Shown: positions 8,542 through 18,750 of the stretch, one piece after another
Layout: each line of letters begins with the position of its first letter
How positions within the stretch are numbered: position 1 is the first letter of the stretch
Source of the DNA: Schnuerera sp. xch1
GTDB lineage: Bacteria; Bacillota; Clostridia; Tissierellales; Tepidimicrobiaceae
NCBI RefSeq assembly: GCF_019931165.1
Contig: NZ_JAIOUP010000006.1
Coordinates: forward strand, 52,267-116,266
DNA: 64,000 nt
Reading direction: 5' to 3'
Notes under the pieces: generated by a model
The model's database searches: none
Told to the model about the DNA's origin: nothing
What the model saw: the letters and a program-made list of their open reading frames with translations, nothing else
Position numbers and translations under genes: made by a program

Positions 8542-9048
8542 ATGTATTTAGAGGCGATAGTCATTTCAATAATAATTGGATTGATTAGGGGAGGTAAACT
8601 GAAGAGATTTAGAGTGTTAAATAGTGGAACTATATGGTTATTGTTATTTGGAATAACAATTCAATACTTGTTGTTTTTTGCAAAAACAGTTGATGATATT
8701 GACATATTTGTGCAATATAGTGTATATATACAGATATTTTCTTATATTTTAATGCTAATAGGAATACTTGCAAATCTTGAATTTAAATCTTTATGGGCTG
8801 TATTAGCAGGATATTTTTTAAACTTCGTATTTCTAGCTGGAAATGGATGGACAACACCAAATCCAATAGAGGGTACAATTGAAAACATAAGATTCCCCAT
8901 ACTAGGTCATATAATACAATTTCTTGAACCTTATCCAATACCTAAAGTTATAAGTTTAGGAGATTTGATCGTTAGCTTTGGAATATTTGCCTTAATTCAA
9001 GAAGTTATGTTAAGTAAAGATTTTATCATGGGCAGATATAGAGTATAA
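8542..9048 (+). CDS. DUF5317 family membrane protein
   Basis: A 168-residue membrane protein with about five hydrophobic segments. The N-terminus (YLEAIVISIIIGLIRGG, then basic KLKRFR) and the conserved GNGWTTPNPIEG region, followed by PILGHIIQFLEPYPIPKVISLGDLIVSFGIF, fit the DUF5317 family common in Clostridia. Start ATG 8542 behind GATGAGGAGATGATAAT. No function is established for this family that I know of. It stands as its own unit between the hpf terminator and secA, with about 80 bases to secA. Confidence 0.75.
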   Translation: MYLEAIVISIIIGLIRGGKLKRFRVLNSGTIWLLLFGITIQYLLFFAKTVDDIDIFVQYSVYIQIFSYILMLIGILANLEFKSLWAVLAGYFLNFVFLAGNGWTTPNPIEGTIENIRFPILGHIIQFLEPYPIPKVISLGDLIVSFGIFALIQEVMLSKDFIMGRYRV

Positions 9049-9131
9049 TAACTTGTATAGACTATTAATAAGTGATAAAATATAACGATAGAAATTGATT
9101 AATATTGAAAGTCTTGAAAGGCGGTTAAACA

Positions 9132-11861
9132 ATGAGAAATTTATTAAGCAAAATATTTGGTTCTTATAGCGATAGGGAATTAAAACGTATAGAACCTTTA
9201 GTTAATAAAATAGAAGAGTATGATAGTGATATGCAGATATTATCTGATGAAGAGCTTAAACATAAGACTGTAGAGTTTAAAGAGAGGTTAAATAATGGCG
9301 AATCTTTAGATGATATTTTACCTGAAGCATTTGCAGTAGTAAGAGAAGCATCCTATAGAGTACTAGGCATGAAACACTTTAGAGTGCAGCTATTAGGGGG
9401 TATAATTCTGCATCAAGGTAGGATAGCTGAGATGAAAACTGGTGAAGGGAAAACATTAGTAGCTACTTTACCAGCTTATTTAAATGGACTAACTGGGCAA
9501 GGAGTTCATATAGTAACTGTAAATGATTATCTAGCCAAGAGAGATAGAGATTGGATGGGTAAGATATATGAATTTTTAAATCTTTCTGTAGGATGTATTG
9601 TACACGGGTTGACCAATGCTCAAAGAAAGGATGCTTATAACTGTGATATTACCTATGGAACCAACAATGAATTTGGATTCGACTATCTAAGAGATAATAT
9701 GGTCATCTATAAGAATGAGATGGTTCAAAGAAAACTAAACTATGCAATAGTTGACGAGGTAGATAGCATATTGGTAGATGAGGCGCGAACTCCACTTATC
9801 ATATCAGGAAAGGGAGACAAGTCTACAAAATTATATGAAGCAGCTAATTCTTTTGCTAGGACATTAAAAGGAAGAGTAGTGGACCCTAATGAAGACAAAC
9901 CAGATCCATTTGTTAGGGAGATTAAAGAGGAAAAGGTTGATTTTCTTGTAAATGAAAAGGCTAAAAGTTGTACCTTAACAGAAAAGGGTACTACTAAGGC
10001 TGAAGGATATTTTGGACTAGAAAACTTAGCAGATCCAGACAACATGGAAATAGCCCATCATATAAATCAAGCATTAAAAGCAAATAATATAATGAAAAGG
10101 GATATAGATTATGTAGTTAAAGATGGAGAAATTATAATAGTTGATACATTTACAGGAAGATTAATGTATGGTAGAAGATATAGCGATGGATTACATCAGG
10201 CTATTGAAGCTAAGGAAGCATTAAATGTAAGAAGTGAATCCAAAACTTTAGCAACTATAACGTTCCAAAATTACTTTAGAATGTATCAGAAATTATCAGG
10301 TATGACAGGAACTGCAAAGACTGAGGAATCCGAATTTAGAGAAATATATAAGATGGATGTAGTGGAGATTCCTACTAATAAGCCAGTCATAAGGGAGGAT
10401 CATCCCGATGTAATATATGGAAGTGAAGAAGCTAAATTTAAAGCGATAGTGGAAGAAATAAAAGAAAAGCATAGCAAAGGACAGCCAACATTGGTAGGAA
10501 CTGTTTCCATAGAAAAATCTGAAATATTGAGCAAAATGTTGAAAAAACAAGGGATACGTCATCAAGTATTAAATGCTAAACATCATGAAAAAGAAGCGGA
10601 AATAGTAGCTCAGGCAGGAAGATTTGGTGCAGTAACAATAGCTACAAATATGGCAGGTAGAGGGACAGATATAGTACTAGGCGGAAATCCTGAGTATATG
10701 GCGAAACAGGACTTAAAAAAAAGAGGGTACGATGATGATATAATAAGCAAAGTAGACAGTTTTGCACAGACGTCTAATGAAGAAGTATTAAAAGCGAGAA
10801 AGGAATATAAGGAACTTTATGACAAGCATAAGGTGGAAACTTCAAAAGAAGCTAAAAAGGTAATAGAGGTTGGTGGACTTCACATAATAGGTACTGAAAG
10901 GCATGAAGCTAGAAGAATTGACAATCAGCTACGTGGTCGTTCTGGAAGACAAGGGGATCCAGGTTCATCAAGATTTTATATATCTTTGGAAGATGACTTG
11001 ATGAGATTATTTGGTGGACAGAGGATACAATCAGTAGTTGGCAGTTTAAATATGGATGAAGATGAACCTTTGGAACACAAACTATTGACTAGATCTATAG
11101 AGAGTGCTCAAAGGAAAGTTGAAAGCAATAACTTTGCAACAAGAAAGCATGTATTGCAATATGATGATGTAATGAACAAACAGAGAGAAGTTATATATGA
11201 ACAAAGAGGAAAGGTATTAGAAGGAGAAAACTTAAAAGAAGATATTCTAGTTATGGTAAGAAATATTATTGAATCTGCTGTAGAAATGTATACAAGACAG
11301 AGTCAAGATGTAGATGAATGGGATATAAATGGATTACAAAATTATCTAGAGAATATATTCTTACCCAAAAATGGACTTAAAGATATTGATGTAGAATCCT
11401 TAAGCAAAGAGAAATTGACAGATAAACTATATACTTTGGCAGAAAACAGATACAAGGACAAAGAACAAGAAATTGGAGAAGAACAATTTAGAGAAATCGA
11501 AAGGATAGTCCTATTGCAGGTAGTAGACAATAAATGGATGGATCATATAGATGCTATGGACCAATTGAGACAGGGAATAGGATTGAGAGCATACGGTCAA
11601 GAGGATCCAGTTAGAGCATATCAAAATGAAGGATTCGATATGTTTGAACATATGAATCATAGCATACAAGAGGAAACGGTTAGATATCTATACCATGTTC
11701 AAAGACCAGATAAAATGGAAAGAAAAAGAGTAGCAAATCCTACAAATTCAGGCAATAGTGAAAACAAACAAAAAACAGTAGTCAAAAAGAAAAAAATAGG
11801 TAGAAATGATCCATGTCCTTGTGGTAGTGGGAAGAAATATAAAAAGTGTTGTGGAAAATAA
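9132..11861 (+). CDS. secA: Preprotein translocase motor ATPase SecA
   Basis: A 909-residue protein, normal length for SecA. Visible motifs are Walker A in MKTGEGKTL (GEGKT at residues 104-108), Walker B DEVD at 208-211, helicase motifs [10 protein letters not shown] and [16 protein letters not shown], and a C-terminal SEC-C zinc motif [13 protein letters not shown]. SecA drives secretory proteins through SecYEG at the membrane, and the zinc tail binds SecB or ribosome in many bacteria. Start ATG 9132 follows AAAGGCGG. prfB follows after 49 bases, as in B. subtilis and many Clostridia; the two may be cotranscribed because I see no terminator between them. Confidence 0.98.
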   Translation: MRNLLSKIFGSYSDRELKRIEPLVNKIEEYDSDMQILSDEELKHKTVEFKERLNNGESLDDILPEAFAVVREASYRVLGMKHFRVQLLGGIILHQGRIAEMKTGEGKTLVATLPAYLNGLTGQGVHIVTVNDYLAKRDRDWMGKIYEFLNLSVGCIVHGLTNAQRKDAYNCDITYGTNNEFGFDYLRDNMVIYKNEMVQRKLNYAIVDEVDSILVDEARTPLIISGKGDKSTKLYEAANSFARTLKGRVVDPNEDKPDPFVREIKEEKVDFLVNEKAKSCTLTEKGTTKAEGYFGLENLADPDNMEIAHHINQALKANNIMKRDIDYVVKDGEIIIVDTFTGRLMYGRRYSDGLHQAIEAKEALNVRSESKTLATITFQNYFRMYQKLSGMTGTAKTEESEFREIYKMDVVEIPTNKPVIREDHPDVIYGSEEAKFKAIVEEIKEKHSKGQPTLVGTVSIEKSEILSKMLKKQGIRHQVLNAKHHEKEAEIVAQAGRFGAVTIATNMAGRGTDIVLGGNPEYMAKQDLKKRGYDDDIISKVDSFAQTSNEEVLKARKEYKELYDKHKVETSKEAKKVIEVGGLHIIGTERHEARRIDNQLRGRSGRQGDPGSSRFYISLEDDLMRLFGGQRIQSVVGSLNMDEDEPLEHKLLTRSIESAQRKVESNNFATRKHVLQYDDVMNKQREVIYEQRGKVLEGENLKEDILVMVRNIIESAVEMYTRQSQDVDEWDINGLQNYLENIFLPKNGLKDIDVESLSKEKLTDKLYTLAENRYKDKEQEIGEEQFREIERIVLLQVVDNKWMDHIDAMDQLRQGIGLRAYGQEDPVRAYQNEGFDMFEHMNHSIQEETVRYLYHVQRPDKMERKRVANPTNSGNSENKQKTVVKKKKIGRNDPCPCGSGKKYKKCCGK

Positions 11862-11910
11862 CTTATATTCCAAAATTTGATTTTTGGCAGAGTAAAAAGA
11901 AGGAGGATTT

Positions 11911-13015
11911 ATGGAAGATATTTATATATACAAGGAAAAAGTAGAAGAAATTAAACAGATGATAAACGAATTGGGTGTTTCACTTTGACATTGACAACAT
12001 AAAAAGTGAAGCTGAAAAATTAGAAAAACAAACCTATGAAGAAGGTTTCTGGGATGATTCCGATGAAGCTCAAAAGATAATGAAGCAATTAAGTAATTTA
12101 AAGGGGAAGATAAAGGAATATGAGGATTTATTGGATTCGTTAGAAGATCTGGAAGTACTAATAGAATTAGCCATCGAAGAAGAGGATTATCAAATATATA
12201 AAGAAATAGAAGAAAATTTTAAGAAGATATCAAAATTAGCACAGGAATTCAAAATTTCCGCTTTACTAAACGGAGAATATGATAATAATAATGCTATTCT
12301 ATCCATTCACTCAGGAGCAGGTGGGCTAGAAGCTCAGGACTGGGCTGAAATGCTTCTTAGAATGTATAAGAGATGGTGTGAACAAAGAGAATTTCAAGTA
12401 TCAATATTGGATCTATTATCGGATACTGAAGGAGGTATCAAATCCGTAACTATGCTTATCAAAGGGTTTAATGCTTATGGGTACTTAAAATCTGAAAAAG
12501 GAGTGCACAGATTAGTACGTATTTCACCTTTTGACTCATCTAATAGGAGGCATACTTCCTTTGCTAGTATAGATGTGTACCCTGAATTGGATGATGATGT
12601 AGATATTGAAATAAACGAATCAGATTTAAAAATTGATACCTATAGAGCCAGTGGTGCTGGAGGACAGCATGTTAACACTACTGATTCAGCTGTTAGAATA
12701 ACCCATTTACCTACAGGCATCACAGTTCAATGTCAAAATGAAAGGTCTCAGCATAATAATAGAGAAACAGCTCTGAAGATGTTAAAGGCTAAACTTATTC
12801 AAATAAAAGAAGAAGAGAAAAAAGAAAAAATTGAAGACTTACAAGGAAAATACTCACAAATAGGTTGGGGATCCCAAATACGCTCCTATATATTCCATCC
12901 ATATAATTTGGTGAAAGACCATAGAACCGAGACAGAAGTTGGAGATGTGAATAAAGTTATGGATGGTGACATTGATGTATTTATAAATGAATATTTAAAA
13001 CAATATGCCTTCTAG
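11911..13015 (+). CDS. prfB: Peptide chain release factor 2 with programmed +1 frameshift
   Basis: The gene starts at ATG 11911 behind AAGGAGGATTT and reads 25 codons to an in-frame TGA at 11986-11988. A +1 slip at CTT-TGA-C (11983-11989) joins the 342-codon second frame and gives a 367-residue RF2. This is the well-known RF2 autoregulation: when RF2 is low, the ribosome pauses at its own UGA and shifts. The product has the RF2 tripeptide SPF (RISPFDSS) and the catalytic GGQ (RASGAGGQHVNT). The usual AGGGGG stimulatory element is poor here: GGGTG is present, but the spacing to CTT is longer than usual. A call beginning at 11975 would miss the N-terminus. Confidence 0.95.
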
Positions 13016-13036
13016 GACTAGAAGGCTATTTTTTGT
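13007..13036 (+). terminator. Rho-independent terminator of prfB
   Basis: GCCTTCTAG (13007-13015) pairs with CTAGAAGGC (13018-13026) and is followed by TATTTTTTG. The 5' arm contains the prfB stop codon. Confidence 0.85.
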
Positions 13037-13131
13037 TAAATATAGTTTTACATTATTACTAACAAAGTGGTATAATAAAGTAGAATAGCCAGTAAAAAAA
13101 TTTACGGGAAAATTTTAGGAGATGTCGAAAT

Positions 13132-15231
13132 ATGAATATAGTTAATATATTAATAAATGAATTTAAATTGAAACCATTTCAAGTTACTAATACTATTAAA
13201 TTGATAGATGAAGGAAATACTATCCCTTTTATTGCCAGATATCGTAAGGAGCAAACTGGAAATTTAAAGGATACAGTATTAAGAGAATTATATGATAGAT
13301 TAAACTATTTAAGAAATTTAAGTGATAGACAAGAGGAAGTTATTAAACTTATAGATGGGCAAGGGAAACTAACTGAAAGTTTAAAAAACAAGATATTAAA
13401 AGCTAAAACTATTCAGAGAATAGATGATTTATATAGACCATTTAGACCAAAAAGAAGGACAAGAGCGACTATTGCCAAAGAAAAAGGATTAGAGGGGTTA
13501 GCAAATTTAATATTTGCTCAAGATGTTGAAGAAGATAAATTTGAGGAGCAAGTTCTATCTTACATAGATGAAGAAAAGGAAGTATTAACAGCCAAGGATG
13601 CATTGGCTGGAGCTATGGATATTATTGCAGAGATAATCTCTGACAACGCAGAATACAGAGAGATGATAAAGAACATAGCTAATAAAAGAGGACTAATAAA
13701 GACGGAAGCTATAGAAGAGGACGAGAAGTCTGAATATGAAATGTATCATGATTATAAGGAGTCAATAAAATCTATACGTAATCACAGAATCCTTGCAATA
13801 AATAGAGGAGAAAAAGAAAAGATTCTTAAAGTAAATATTATCTTACCAGATGAACAAATCCTATCAAATATAAGGTCCAAGATAATAATAGATAAATCAG
13901 CAAAAATTACAAAATATCTAGAAGCTAGTATTGAGGATAGCTATAAAAGACTTATATTACCCTCTGTAGAAAGGGAAATAAGATCTAACCTCACTGCAAG
14001 AGCAGAAGAAGAGGCCATAAAGATATTTGCTCTTAATTTGAAGCCATTACTCATGCAACCACCTATTAAGGGAAAGATTTTAATGGGAATAGATCCTGCT
14101 TATAGAACAGGCTGTAAGGTTGCGGTGATAGATCAGACTGGTAAACTTTTGACTTATACAACAGTTTATCCAACTGCTCCTCAAAATAAAATAAAAGAAT
14201 CAGAGAAGATATTAACAGAACTTATACAGAAATATAATGTAGATATAATCACTATAGGTAATGGTACTGCATCTAGAGAGACTGAAATGATAGTAGCTGA
14301 GATGATAAATGAATTGGATAGAGAAGTATCTTACACTATAGTGAATGAAGCTGGGGCATCTGTATACTCTGCTTCAGAAATTGGACAACAAGAATTCCCT
14401 AATTTGGATGTATCCATTAGGGGAGCAGTATCAATAGGTAGAAGACTTCAAGATCCATTAGCAGAACTTGTGAAGATAGATCCAAAACATATAGGAGTAG
14501 GTCAATATCAGCATGATTTAAACCAAAAAAAGTTGGATGAAGCATTGAAAGGAGTAGTAGAGGACTGTGTTAATACAGTTGGTGTGGATTTGAATACTGC
14601 TAGTTCATCTCTGCTTAAGTATGTGGCAGGTGTTTCATATAAAGTGGCATCAAATATTATTGAATTTAGGGAAAAGGAGGGGAAATTCAATAGTAGAGAG
14701 GAACTATTAAAGGTAAAGGGGCTAGGGCCTAAGACATTCACTCAATGTGCAGGATTTTTAAGAATTTCGGATGGAGATAACCCACTAGACAATACGGCAG
14801 TGCACCCTGAATCATATAATATTGCCAAAAGTCTAATTGGCAAGGATTTAGACGAAAGAAATGTGAAAGAACTTTCAAAGAAACTAGATGTAGGTACTTT
14901 AACTCTAAGAGACATAATTTTAGAGCTTAAAAAGCCTGGTAGAGATCCAAGAGATGAAATGCCAAAACCTATCTTTAGAACTGATGTATTAAAGATGGAA
15001 GATTTAAAAGAAGATATGATTTTAACAGGAACAGTAAGAAATGTGGTTGATTTTGGTGCTTTTGTAGATGTAGGTGTGAAACAGGATGGATTAGTTCATA
15101 TTTCCCACTTGTCCAACCAATATGTAAATCATCCAAAAGAGATGATTAAGGTTGGAGATGTTGTAAAGGTTAAAGTATTAGATGTAGATGTTGAAAGAAA
15201 GAGGATTTCACTTAGCATGAAGGAGGCTTAA
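13132..15231 (+). CDS. tex: Tex family S1 RNA-binding transcription accessory protein
   Basis: A 699-residue protein. The N-terminal helical region (NTIPFIARYRKEQTGNLKD) is the Tex hallmark. A YqgF/RNase H-like domain lies around residues 315-440 (MGIDPAYRTGCKVAVID). Helix-hairpin-helix repeats follow (GVDLNTASSSLLKYVAG; REELLKVKGLGPKTFTQCAG). The C-terminus is an S1 domain (GTVRNVVDFGAFVDVGVKQD) ending KRISLSMKEA. Tex binds RNA and RNA polymerase and affects transcription and virulence genes in several bacteria. Start ATG 13132 follows TTTTAGGAGATGTCGAAAT. A histidine kinase gene follows after 18 bases and could share its transcript. Confidence 0.95.
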   Translation: MNIVNILINEFKLKPFQVTNTIKLIDEGNTIPFIARYRKEQTGNLKDTVLRELYDRLNYLRNLSDRQEEVIKLIDGQGKLTESLKNKILKAKTIQRIDDLYRPFRPKRRTRATIAKEKGLEGLANLIFAQDVEEDKFEEQVLSYIDEEKEVLTAKDALAGAMDIIAEIISDNAEYREMIKNIANKRGLIKTEAIEEDEKSEYEMYHDYKESIKSIRNHRILAINRGEKEKILKVNIILPDEQILSNIRSKIIIDKSAKITKYLEASIEDSYKRLILPSVEREIRSNLTARAEEEAIKIFALNLKPLLMQPPIKGKILMGIDPAYRTGCKVAVIDQTGKLLTYTTVYPTAPQNKIKESEKILTELIQKYNVDIITIGNGTASRETEMIVAEMINELDREVSYTIVNEAGASVYSASEIGQQEFPNLDVSIRGAVSIGRRLQDPLAELVKIDPKHIGVGQYQHDLNQKKLDEALKGVVEDCVNTVGVDLNTASSSLLKYVAGVSYKVASNIIEFREKEGKFNSREELLKVKGLGPKTFTQCAGFLRISDGDNPLDNTAVHPESYNIAKSLIGKDLDERNVKELSKKLDVGTLTLRDIILELKKPGRDPRDEMPKPIFRTDVLKMEDLKEDMILTGTVRNVVDFGAFVDVGVKQDGLVHISHLSNQYVNHPKEMIKVGDVVKVKVLDVDVERKRISLSMKEA

Positions 15232-15249
15232 TTATAGGGGGCGTGTTCG

Positions 15250-16596
15250 ATGAGGGATATTGATGAAGTATTAAGTGAAAAAAATGGTTTTATTGGGATT
15301 ATTAGTTCTAATTATGGAGAAGATGAACTTGAATTTTTTAAAAAACATATAAGAAATTATCTTAATAATGGTAGTAGAATAGTATACATTTGTTCAAAGA
15401 AAATGAAGACCAAATGTTTGTGTTGTCTTAAAGAATACTTAATAAAATCAAATAAACTAATATTTATATGTATGGAAGATTATGTGAGCGGAGATAGTAT
15501 TGAAATTACTGAATTTCTAGAAGCTGTAACTAGGCAAGTAGGTAAATTGAGTGAGGATAACGATGAAAAAGTATACATTTATACTACTGTAGATTCGCTT
15601 TGTAATTTTATTAAGAAAGATGAACTGGAATATATCTATAAAAAATTAAGAGCTATGAGTAAAAATGGACGAGCTATATTTTTTGTTAAATATTTAATAA
15701 AAGAGTTTAATGAAGAATATGTTTATAATCTATTTATTAATCATGATTTTTTATTGATATATGAAGTAGATGATTTTGAAATTTACACACCAACGCAATT
15801 AGTACATCAAGGATTGATGTCATTGTTGGAACGCAAGGATATTGATCATAAGTATAAAAAAGAACATATGAGAGATAAATATTTGAAGAATTTAGGAGAG
15901 CGAATGGATGGAACAATTCATGATATTAACAATTTGTTAGTATCAATATCAGGCCATGCTCAATATTCTCTTAGTTTAAATGATATCAAAGAAATCAAAA
16001 AGTCTCTTGAAATAATTAGTAAACTTGCATTAGATGGAAAGAGCATTACTCAAAAGGTTAAAAACTATATAAAAGGGAGTTATAAATGTTTAAAAGATAT
16101 CTATATATTTGATTACATAATTAATAATTGTATAGAGATGACGAAACATAAGTTCAAGTTTTCATCTGGTAATTTAAGTAATTTAGAGCTAAAAATAGAT
16201 CTACAATCCCAACAATATGTTTATGGTAATGAATACGATTTACGACATTCGATAATAAATATAATATTAAATGGAATAGATGCCATGGAAGATTCAGGTG
16301 GAGTAATGACTATAAGAACTTATGATAAAGATGATCAAATAGTATTAGAAATATCAGACACAGGAAAAGGTATGGATGAAAATGTACTTAATAAGATCTT
16401 CAAACCTTATTTTACAACTAAGGGGTCTAATGGGACTGGATTGGGTTTAAGTATAGCAAAAAAAATATTTGAAAGACATGATGCAAAAATAGATGTGGAA
16501 ACTGCTGTCAATAGAGGAACCAAATTTACAATATATTTTCCATCTGTAGAACTTAAATTTGATAATATAGAACAGAATATATATTCTGCTAATTAG
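15250..16596 (+). CDS. Orphan sensor histidine kinase with N-terminal MEDS-like domain
   Basis: A 448-residue soluble protein without transmembrane segments. The first ~190 residues form an alpha/beta domain (FIGIISSNYGEDELEFFKKH; GSRIVYICSKK) that loosely resembles MEDS-type sensory domains; this is tentative. It includes a cluster KTKCLCCLKEY. The transmitter follows: H-box in MDGTIHDINNLL, N-box INIILNGIDAMED, G1 ISDTGKGM, F-box FKPYFTTK and G2 GTGLGLSIAKKIF. No response regulator is encoded next to it, so its partner is elsewhere. It follows tex by 18 bases with GGGGGCG as the ribosome binding site. The signal is unknown; cytoplasmic input through the Cys-rich N-terminal domain is a possibility. 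Confidence 0.8.
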   Translation: MRDIDEVLSEKNGFIGIISSNYGEDELEFFKKHIRNYLNNGSRIVYICSKKMKTKCLCCLKEYLIKSNKLIFICMEDYVSGDSIEITEFLEAVTRQVGKLSEDNDEKVYIYTTVDSLCNFIKKDELEYIYKKLRAMSKNGRAIFFVKYLIKEFNEEYVYNLFINHDFLLIYEVDDFEIYTPTQLVHQGLMSLLERKDIDHKYKKEHMRDKYLKNLGERMDGTIHDINNLLVSISGHAQYSLSLNDIKEIKKSLEIISKLALDGKSITQKVKNYIKGSYKCLKDIYIFDYIINNCIEMTKHKFKFSSGNLSNLELKIDLQSQQYVYGNEYDLRHSIINIILNGIDAMEDSGGVMTIRTYDKDDQIVLEISDTGKGMDENVLNKIFKPYFTTKGSNGTGLGLSIAKKIFERHDAKIDVETAVNRGTKFTIYFPSVELKFDNIEQNIYSAN

Positions 16597-16749
16597 TATA
16601 ATAAGATAAACAAAGGGGAACATATATTATTTTTATAAGTAGAATTACTGGGAAAAGTATTGAATAAGGAGATTGTTGGTATTGGGAATAGAATGGGTAA
16701 TATAGGAGAAGTAGTTTATAATAATTTTAGTTAAAGAGAGGTGCTTTTT

Positions 16750-17862
16750 TTGAAACTAGGATTTATAGTAAACCCTATCGCGGGCATGGGAGGTAAAGTG
16801 GGCTTGAAAGGTACTGATGGACCTAGAGTTTTGGAAAAAGCCATAAAACTTGGTGCAAAACCTGAATCACCTGATAAGGCTAAAAAAGCCTTAGAGATTC
16901 TAATACCTATTAAAGATAAGATTAAAATAATAACATGCCTAGGAGATATGGGTGAAGAAGAGGCTAAAGAATTAGGCTTTGAAGTGGATGTTTTAGATGA
17001 AATGAAGGGCGAGAAGGGACCAGAATATACAGAAAAGGCAGCGGCTGAGATGATAGATATTGGAATTGACCTTTTGTTGTTTGCTGGAGGAGATGGCACT
17101 GCAAGAAATATTTACAATGCCATAGGAGATAAAGTGCCGGTCATTGGGATACCAGCAGGAGTTAAAATCCATTCAGGAGTATTTGCTAATCATCCAAGAA
17201 GTGCAGGACGTATAGCTTTAAAGTATATTCAGGATGAAGATTTACAGATAAAGGAAATGGAAGTTATGGATATTGATGAAGAAGCATTTAGAGAAGGTAA
17301 TGTAACAGCTAAATTATATGGATATATGAAAGTTCCTTTTGAACCCAAGTTAGTTCAAAATCAAAAATCTGGAGGGATAGTAGGAGAAGAAGCGGCTTTA
17401 GATGGTATAGGAGACAAGATTGTTGAAGATATGGAGCCGGATGTGATGTATATAATAGGTTCTGGTACATCCACCAGATATATCATGGAGAAATTAGATT
17501 TGCCAAATACTCTATTAGGGATAGATATAGTGAAAGATAGAGAATTAGTTGCATCTGATGTAAATGAAGGAGAGATTCTAGAATTAATAGAAGGGAGAAA
17601 AGCTAAGATAATAGTTACTGTTATTGGAGGTCAAGGGTATATATTTGGAAGAGGTAATCAACAGCTAAGTGCAGATGTAATTAAAAAAGTAGGAAAAGAA
17701 AACATACAGATAATTGCCTCCAAACAAAAGTTAAGATCTCTTGAAGGAGGGCCATTATTAGTAGATACAGGTGATGATGAAGTAAATAAGATGTTTACTG
17801 GATATATGAAAGTAAGAACAAGTTATAATGAAGAGTCTATTCACAAGGTAAAGGGACTTTAG
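16750..17862 (+). CDS. ATP-NAD/AcoX-type kinase family protein
   Basis: A 370-residue protein. I place the start at TTG 16750, giving MKLGFIVNPIAGMGG, because AGAGAGGTG lies six bases upstream; a GTG at 16741 overlaps that site. The N-terminus and the LLLFAGGDGTARNIYNAIG motif are those of the ATP-NAD kinase/diacylglycerol kinase superfamily, with the GGDGT active-site signature. It is longer than canonical NAD kinase (about 280 residues) and fits the AcoX-like NAD kinase branch, whose exact substrate is not settled. The gene stands alone, upstream of the FMN riboswitch and ribU. It might act on a nucleotide cofactor or polyol substrate; I cannot decide which. Confidence 0.75.
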   Translation: MKLGFIVNPIAGMGGKVGLKGTDGPRVLEKAIKLGAKPESPDKAKKALEILIPIKDKIKIITCLGDMGEEEAKELGFEVDVLDEMKGEKGPEYTEKAAAEMIDIGIDLLLFAGGDGTARNIYNAIGDKVPVIGIPAGVKIHSGVFANHPRSAGRIALKYIQDEDLQIKEMEVMDIDEEAFREGNVTAKLYGYMKVPFEPKLVQNQKSGGIVGEEAALDGIGDKIVEDMEPDVMYIIGSGTSTRYIMEKLDLPNTLLGIDIVKDRELVASDVNEGEILELIEGRKAKIIVTVIGGQGYIFGRGNQQLSADVIKKVGKENIQIIASKQKLRSLEGGPLLVDTGDDEVNKMFTGYMKVRTSYNEESIHKVKGL

Positions 17863-17870
17863 ACAATTGA

Positions 17871-17899
17871 TTGACAATAATCACACTTAATATTATAAT
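17871..17899 (+). promoter_or_regulatory. SigA promoter of the FMN riboswitch-ribU unit
   Basis: A perfect consensus: TTGACA at 17871-17876, a 17-base spacer, and TATAAT at 17894-17899. Transcription would start near 17906, just ahead of the aptamer. Confidence 0.9.
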
Positions 17900-17918
17900 G
17901 AGATTAGATAATGATAAA

Positions 17919-18032
17919 ACTTCAGGGCGAGGTGCAATTCCTCACCGGCGGTAAAGTCCGCGAGCCATTGTCTTTGGTTGACTTGGTGAAATTCCGAGAC
18001 CGACAGTTAAAGTCTGGATGGGAGAAGATTTT
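17919..18032 (+). ncRNA. FMN riboswitch (RFN element)
   Basis: The conserved RFN blocks are all present and in order: CAGGGCGAGGTGCAATTCC, CACCGGCGGTAAAGTCCGCGAGCC (17944-17967), GGTGAAATTCCGAGACCGACAG (17985-18006) and AGTCTGGATGGGAGAAG. The aptamer binds flavin mononucleotide. An intrinsic terminator at 18072-18099 lies between aptamer and gene, so FMN binding should favour premature termination and turn off the riboflavin importer ribU. A consensus SigA promoter lies directly upstream. Confidence 0.97.
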
Positions 18033-18071
18033 AAGTAATACTTAAAGTATACTTTAATAATTGTGATTTCG

Positions 18072-18099
18072 CCCCGAAGGATTTTTCTTTGGGGTTTTT
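18072..18099 (+). terminator. Riboswitch-controlled terminator upstream of ribU
   Basis: CCCCGAAG (18072-18079) pairs with CTTTGGGG (18087-18094) and is followed by TTTTT. It forms the expression platform of the FMN riboswitch. Confidence 0.9.
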
Positions 18100-18144
18100 A
18101 AATTCTTCCTAGCCCTAGAAAAATAATTCTATGGAGGGATTTTT

Positions 18145-18747
18145 ATGGAAATAATAAGAAGGGAACATTTTAATACTAGAACATTGGTAAAGGTTTCAAT
18201 TTTAGGAGCAATTGCATTTTTGCTTATGTTATTTGAATTTCCATTATGGTTTGCACCAGTGTTTTTGGAGTTAGATTTTTCTGATGTACCTGCTCTTATA
18301 GGTTCATTTGCCGTGGGCCCTGTAGCAGGAATACTTGTACAATTGGTTAAAAATATACTTAATCTAGTGTTACAAGGCACAGATACAGCAGGAGTAGGGG
18401 AACTTGCTAACTTTGCTGTAGGTAGTATGTTTGCTTTTACTGCCGGATTAGTTTATCATAGAAAAAAGACTTTTAAGAATGCTATTATTGGAATGATTAT
18501 AGGAATAATAACTATGACTATATCAATATCACTTGTTAACTATTATGTTATGATACCACTTTATGCTAAACTGTTTGGATGGCCGTTGGAACAAATTGTA
18601 GCCATGGGAACAGCAGTAAATAAATATGTAGTAGATTTTAAGACATTAATTCTATTTGCAGTGGTTCCTTTTAATATAGTTAAGGGCATTTTAGTAACGT
18701 TGGCCACAACTTTGCTATATAAAAAGGTATCACCAATATTACACTGA
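18145..18747 (+). CDS. ribU: Riboflavin ECF transporter S component RibU
   Basis: A 200-residue membrane protein with about six hydrophobic segments. The region LLMLFEFPLWFAPVFLELDFSDVPALIGSFAVGPVAG carries the S-component signature, including the conserved DFSDVPALIG and GP stretch; NLVLQGTDTAGVGELANF follows. RibU binds riboflavin outside and works with the shared EcfT/EcfA module, which is encoded elsewhere. Start ATG 18145 follows ATGGAGGGATTTTT. Control by the FMN riboswitch at 17919 supports the assignment strongly. Confidence 0.97.
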   Translation: MEIIRREHFNTRTLVKVSILGAIAFLLMLFEFPLWFAPVFLELDFSDVPALIGSFAVGPVAGILVQLVKNILNLVLQGTDTAGVGELANFAVGSMFAFTAGLVYHRKKTFKNAIIGMIIGIITMTISISLVNYYVMIPLYAKLFGWPLEQIVAMGTAVNKYVVDFKTLILFAVVPFNIVKGILVTLATTLLYKKVSPILH

Positions 18748-18750
18748 TAG

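Noticed and set aside
11975..13015. prfB as a plain 346-residue ORF starting at GTG 11975
   Set aside because: The start lacks a ribosome binding site and would lose the conserved N-terminus; the +1 frameshift model from ATG 11911 explains the gene.
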